A model generated the notes under the pieces. That model saw only the letters and a list, made by a program, of their open reading frames with translations, did not search any database and had not been told where the DNA came from. Below are positions 12,925-15,047 of a stretch of 15,047 bases of DNA, one piece after another; the stretch's first letter is position 1, and each line of letters starts with the position of its first letter. This DNA is from an uncultured Collinsella sp. GTDB taxonomy: Bacteria > Actinomycetota > Coriobacteriia > Coriobacteriales > Coriobacteriaceae. The DNA lies in NCBI GenBank assembly GCA_900547125.1, contig URFU01000048.1:1-15047 (forward strand), written 5' to 3'. Both the position numbers and the translations under genes were made by a program.

Positions 12925-12931
12925 CTCCTTT
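12925..12931 (-). promoter_or_regulatory. Ribosome binding site for the YheO-like gene
   Basis: AAAGGAG on the - strand, 6 nt before GTG 12918. It decides this start over the ATG at 13059 of the same frame. Confidence 0.85.
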
Positions 12932-13051
12932 GGGTGAAATCGGAAATGTTCATAACAATTTTTTCTCATGGTAACACGCTGCCCATCATCTCGTATATCC
13001 GCAGGTACATTGCGTAATGCAGACGAACGGTAGGAATTTAGCGGTAAACGG

Positions 13052-13081
13052 TTGACCAAAAGAAAAGTTAGATGCTATTTT
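13052..13081 (+). promoter_or_regulatory. Candidate upstream promoter for the permease
   Basis: TTGACC (13052-13057), an 18-nt spacer and TATTTT (13076-13081) match the -35/-10 consensus at 5/6 and 4/6. Moderate evidence only. Confidence 0.35.
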
Positions 13082-13154
13082 GACCAGACACTTTCCTGAC
13101 CTGCGGAAATGCGTTATTTCAGCTGAAGAATAGTCTGATAACAAAAAATTATTA

Positions 13155-13183
13155 TTGAGAATGAGAATCATCTTTAATACGAT
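13155..13183 (+). promoter_or_regulatory. Candidate proximal promoter overlapping a Fur-box-like sequence
   Basis: TTGAGA (13155-13160), a 17-nt spacer and TACGAT (13178-13183) match the consensus at 5/6 and 4/6. Within it, GAGAATGAGAATCATCTTT (13157-13175) matches the classic 19-bp Fur box at 14 of 19 positions by eye. A repressor bound there would block the promoter. Whether the organism's metal regulator uses this site is unknown. Confidence 0.45.
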
Positions 13184-13270
13184 ATGCAATGAAGGCACAA
13201 CCTCAACCCCGCACTGCGTCACAATAGAGCGTTAGATGCGAAAACAACTACTTCGAGGATTGGTGGTCAA

Positions 13271-14665
13271 ATGACCCAGGAGACGGTTACGAACGGCACT
13301 GAAGCCCTGTTCACTCGCGAAGGCATGCCTCCCGTTAAGGAAATGATCCCGTGTGCCCTTCAGCACGTACTGGCATCGTTTGCCGGCATCATTACCCCGG
13401 CGGTCATCATGGCCGGCGTCTACGGCTTTAATAGCCAGCAGAGCACCGACATCATCCAGGTCGCCCTCATTCTTTCGGCGATCGATACGGCCCTTCAGGC
13501 CTTCGCTCCCTTCCGTCGCATCGGCGGCGGCCTGCCCATCGTCATGGGCGTTTCGTTCGCGTTCCTGCCGGCCCTGCAGGCCATGGGTGCCTCGGGCTTT
13601 AGCTTTGGTGCGCTGCTGGGTGGCGAGATCGTCGGCGGCGCCGTCGCGGTCCTCTTTGGTCTGGCCTACAGCAAGATCAAGTGGCTGTTCCCGCCCGTCG
13701 TGACCGGTACGGTCATCTTCTCCATCGGCGTTTCGCTGTATCCCACGGCCGTCAAGTATATGGCCGGCGGTATGGGTACGCCGCTGTGGGGCACCCCGCA
13801 GGCCTGGTGCGTCGCTCTTATCACCTTCGCCGTGGTCTTTGCGCTCGCCAACTTTGGCAAGGGCACGCTCAAGCTGGGATCCGTGTTCTTTGGCATGATC
13901 GTTGGCATGATCGTCTCCATCCCCTTTGGAATGATCGACTTCTCCAGCGTCGCCACCGCCCAGGTCTTCGCCCTTCCCAAGCTCATGCCCTATGCGCTCG
14001 AGTTTGATCCCGAGGTCTGCATTACCCTTGCCGTCGTGTTCCCCATGGTTGCCATCCAGGTTATCGGCGACGTCTCTGCCGCCTGCCTGGGCTCCATCGA
14101 CCGTATGCCCACCGAGCGCGAGCTCTCCGGCGCTATCGTGTCCCAGGGCCTCACCTCTATGGTCGGCGGCCTGCTGGGCGGTCTTCCCACCAGCGCCCTT
14201 GGCCAGAACGTGGGCATCATCTGCTCCAACAAGGTCGTCAACAAGTGGGTCTTTGTGATCATCGCGGCCGTCTTTGCCATCGCCGGCCTGTTCCCGCAGC
14301 TCTCTGCCGTCCTTTCCGCTATCCCGCAGCCCGTCATCGGCGGCGCGACCGTCGGCGTCTTTGGCACCATCACCATGAACGGCGTGCGCATGTTCACCCG
14401 CGAGGGCCTCACGCAGCGCACCACCACCATCGTCGGTACCTCCGTCGTCTTTGGCCTGGGTATCTGGATGGCCAGCGGTTGCCTTGCCGGTGAGGGTATG
14501 CCCACCTGGGTGCCCACCGTCATCGGCTCCAATGCCGTAACCCCCACCGCCATCATGGCCATTGTCCTTAACCTGATCCTTCCGCAGACGCCGGTCGTGG
14601 CTCAGCACATCGATGCTGCCAAGGACGCTGCCGTGGATCTGGTCTTGCCCGAGAGCAAGAAGTAA
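13271..14665 (+). CDS. NCS2-family nucleobase permease (xanthine/uric acid/uracil type)
   Basis: NCS2 (NAT) proteins import purines or uracil across the cytoplasmic membrane, usually with protons. The 464-residue product is hydrophobic through most of its length, compatible with the 14-segment fold. TM1 carries the family's QH pair (ALQHVLASFAG, Gln31-His32) and TM3 has GVSFAFLPALQ. IGDVSAACLG includes Asp267. The NAT signature reads QNVGIICSNK (312-321): Gln first, as in purine transporters, but Asn where Thr is usual. By hand alignment to XanQ, Glu272 and Asp304 correspond to Gln263 and Gln292. The start ATG 13271 follows GAGGATTGGTGG. ssnA follows, so purine or a related base is the likely substrate. 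Confidence 0.9.
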   Translation: MTQETVTNGTEALFTREGMPPVKEMIPCALQHVLASFAGIITPAVIMAGVYGFNSQQSTDIIQVALILSAIDTALQAFAPFRRIGGGLPIVMGVSFAFLPALQAMGASGFSFGALLGGEIVGGAVAVLFGLAYSKIKWLFPPVVTGTVIFSIGVSLYPTAVKYMAGGMGTPLWGTPQAWCVALITFAVVFALANFGKGTLKLGSVFFGMIVGMIVSIPFGMIDFSSVATAQVFALPKLMPYALEFDPEVCITLAVVFPMVAIQVIGDVSAACLGSIDRMPTERELSGAIVSQGLTSMVGGLLGGLPTSALGQNVGIICSNKVVNKWVFVIIAAVFAIAGLFPQLSAVLSAIPQPVIGGATVGVFGTITMNGVRMFTREGLTQRTTTIVGTSVVFGLGIWMASGCLAGEGMPTWVPTVIGSNAVTPTAIMAIVLNLILPQTPVVAQHIDAAKDAAVDLVLPESKK

Positions 14666-14860
14666 CCAATTCGGTGCTATTCGTCGGCGGGCGCATCGCC
14701 TCGTCCGCCGACGTCATGCGGTGCCAAGCCGCACTTCAAAGGGTTTGTCCCTTTGGTGAAGCGTTGACGGGAGAGGGCCCGTTTCCGGTGTAGGCCGGCG
14801 CTTCGCACTCCGCCATGTCAGAGGTGTCAAACCCCGCCCCTGATGTTGAAGGGAGCATTT
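14666..14860 (+). promoter_or_regulatory. Candidate structured regulatory RNA before ssnA
   Basis: The 195-nt gap is densely self-complementary. CGTCGGCGG (14682-14690) pairs with CCGCCGACG (14705-14713) and TGCGG (14717-14721) with CCGCA (14729-14733). AAAGGG (14738-14743) pairs with CCCTTT (14749-14754). GTGAAGCG (14756-14763) pairs with CGCTTCGC (14799-14806), enclosing ACGGG/CCCGT (14767-14782) and CCGG/CCGG (14785-14798), a three-way junction. GAAG at 14758-14761 could instead pair with CTTC at 14734-14737, so two states are possible. CTCC (14808-14811) could mask GGAG (14852-14855) of the ribosome binding site. This looks like a riboswitch-type leader; I recognise no known class. Confidence 0.5.
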
Positions 14861-15047
14861 ATGCTTCTGGTCGCTAACGGTTCCGTCTTTACCCGCAATG
14901 CTCAGGCCCCGTTCATTCCAAACGGTGCGGTCGCCATTGACGGAGATACGATCGTCGAAGTGGGCCCCGAGTGCGAGCTCAAGGCCAAGTACCCGGATGC
15001 CGAGTACGTCGATGCCCGGGGCAACCTCATCATGCCCGGACTCATCA
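14861..15047 (+). CDS. ssnA: SsnA-type aminohydrolase, 3' end outside the window
   Basis: The gene begins at ATG 14861, 5 nt after AAGGGAG (14849-14855), and stays open to the window end, giving 62 complete codons. The protein starts MLLVANGSVFTRN, followed by GAVAIDGDTIVEVGPECELK, AKYPDAEYVDARG and NLIMPGLI. This is the N-terminal beta-sandwich of the metal-dependent amidohydrolase superfamily leading into the first metal-binding strand, whose HxH would lie just past the edge. The KAKYPDAE segment is what I recall of SsnA. SsnA genes sit in anaerobic purine/selenium-dependent hydroxylase clusters in E. coli and gut anaerobes. The exact substrate of SsnA is not settled. Confidence 0.85.
   Translation, partial: MLLVANGSVFTRNAQAPFIPNGAVAIDGDTIVEVGPECELKAKYPDAEYVDARGNLIMPGLI

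Larger units (their letters stand above)
12919..13270. promoter_or_regulatory. Divergent promoter region, YheO-like gene / NCS2 permease
   Basis: These 352 nt hold no gene and are clearly more AT-rich than their surroundings. Two + strand promoter candidates are listed separately. A perfect 10-bp palindrome TTCAGCTGAA lies at 13118-13127, between the two, and could be an operator. TGACC recurs at 13053, 13081 and 13097. No strong - strand promoter was recognised. Confidence 0.5.

Noticed and set aside
12919..13059. 47-codon N-terminal extension of the YheO-like regulator
   Set aside because: AAAGGAG before GTG 12918 and the usual family start argue against it; the extension lies in AT-rich promoter DNA.
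13232..14608. 458-codon - strand open frame opposite the permease
   Set aside because: Low-complexity Asp/Gly/His-rich shadow of the membrane-protein codons.
14682..14713. Terminator after the permease
   Set aside because: The 9-bp GC-rich stem is not followed by T residues; it is better seen as part of the ssnA leader.
14734..14806. Known riboswitch class before ssnA (purine, ykkC/guanidine, THF)
   Set aside because: None of the conserved core sequences I remember for these classes is present; kept as an unclassified candidate.

Overview
The window looks like a chromosomal segment of a GC-rich actinobacterium of the class Coriobacteriia, most likely Collinsella or a close gut relative. I infer this from recollection of the ribosomal protein sequences and from the GC-rich, C/G-ending codon use. 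I could not run a search to confirm it.

Layout. (1) Positions 1-5701 carry twelve ribosomal protein genes, all on the + strand, in the standard S10-spc order: rplC (5' end cut off), rplD, rplW, rplB, rpsS, rplV, rpsC, rplP, rpmC, rpsQ, rplN, rplX. Most genes nearly touch or overlap. Two gaps stand out, rplW-rplB (179 nt) and rpsQ-rplN (118 nt), and both hold foldable RNA. The run ends at a strong terminator directly after rplX. The genes that normally follow (rplE, rpsN/rpsZ, rpsH, rplF and so on) are not here. (2) Positions 5765-7861 hold a 30-nt repeat pair, then a striking array of TGCGT half-sites about 10 bp apart, then an apparent two-gene operon: a Gfo/Idh/MocA-type oxidoreductase and a DeoR-family regulator. 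(3) Positions 7862-8291 are non-coding, between convergent genes. They hold two copies of a CCACCACAA...TTGTGGTGG palindrome, a terminator, and six 15-bp elements in alternating orientation on a near-exact 40-bp pitch. (4) Positions 8292-11459, - strand: a large U32-family protein followed 15 nt later by an RluA-type pseudouridine synthase. Together they look like an RNA-modification pair. (5) Positions 11460-12261: ridA with its own leader, a bidirectional terminator and a third copy of the 30-nt repeat. (6) Positions 12262-15047: a YheO-like PAS/HTH regulator (- strand) divergent from an NCS2 nucleobase permease, followed by a 195-nt structured leader and the start of ssnA (cut by the window end). 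This looks like the left edge of an anaerobic purine-use locus.

How the genes fit together. The left third is translation machinery. The Gfo/Idh-DeoR pair looks like a self-regulated small-molecule oxidation module with unknown substrate. The right end reads as nucleobase import (permease), deamination or hydrolysis (SsnA) and local control (YheO-like regulator). RidA nearby could handle reactive enamine/imine intermediates. The points most worth following up are the 40-bp-pitch alternating array, the phased TGCGT array, the candidate regulatory RNA before ssnA, the truncated spc operon, and an NCS2 permease in which two normally acidic transport positions appear to be glutamine.
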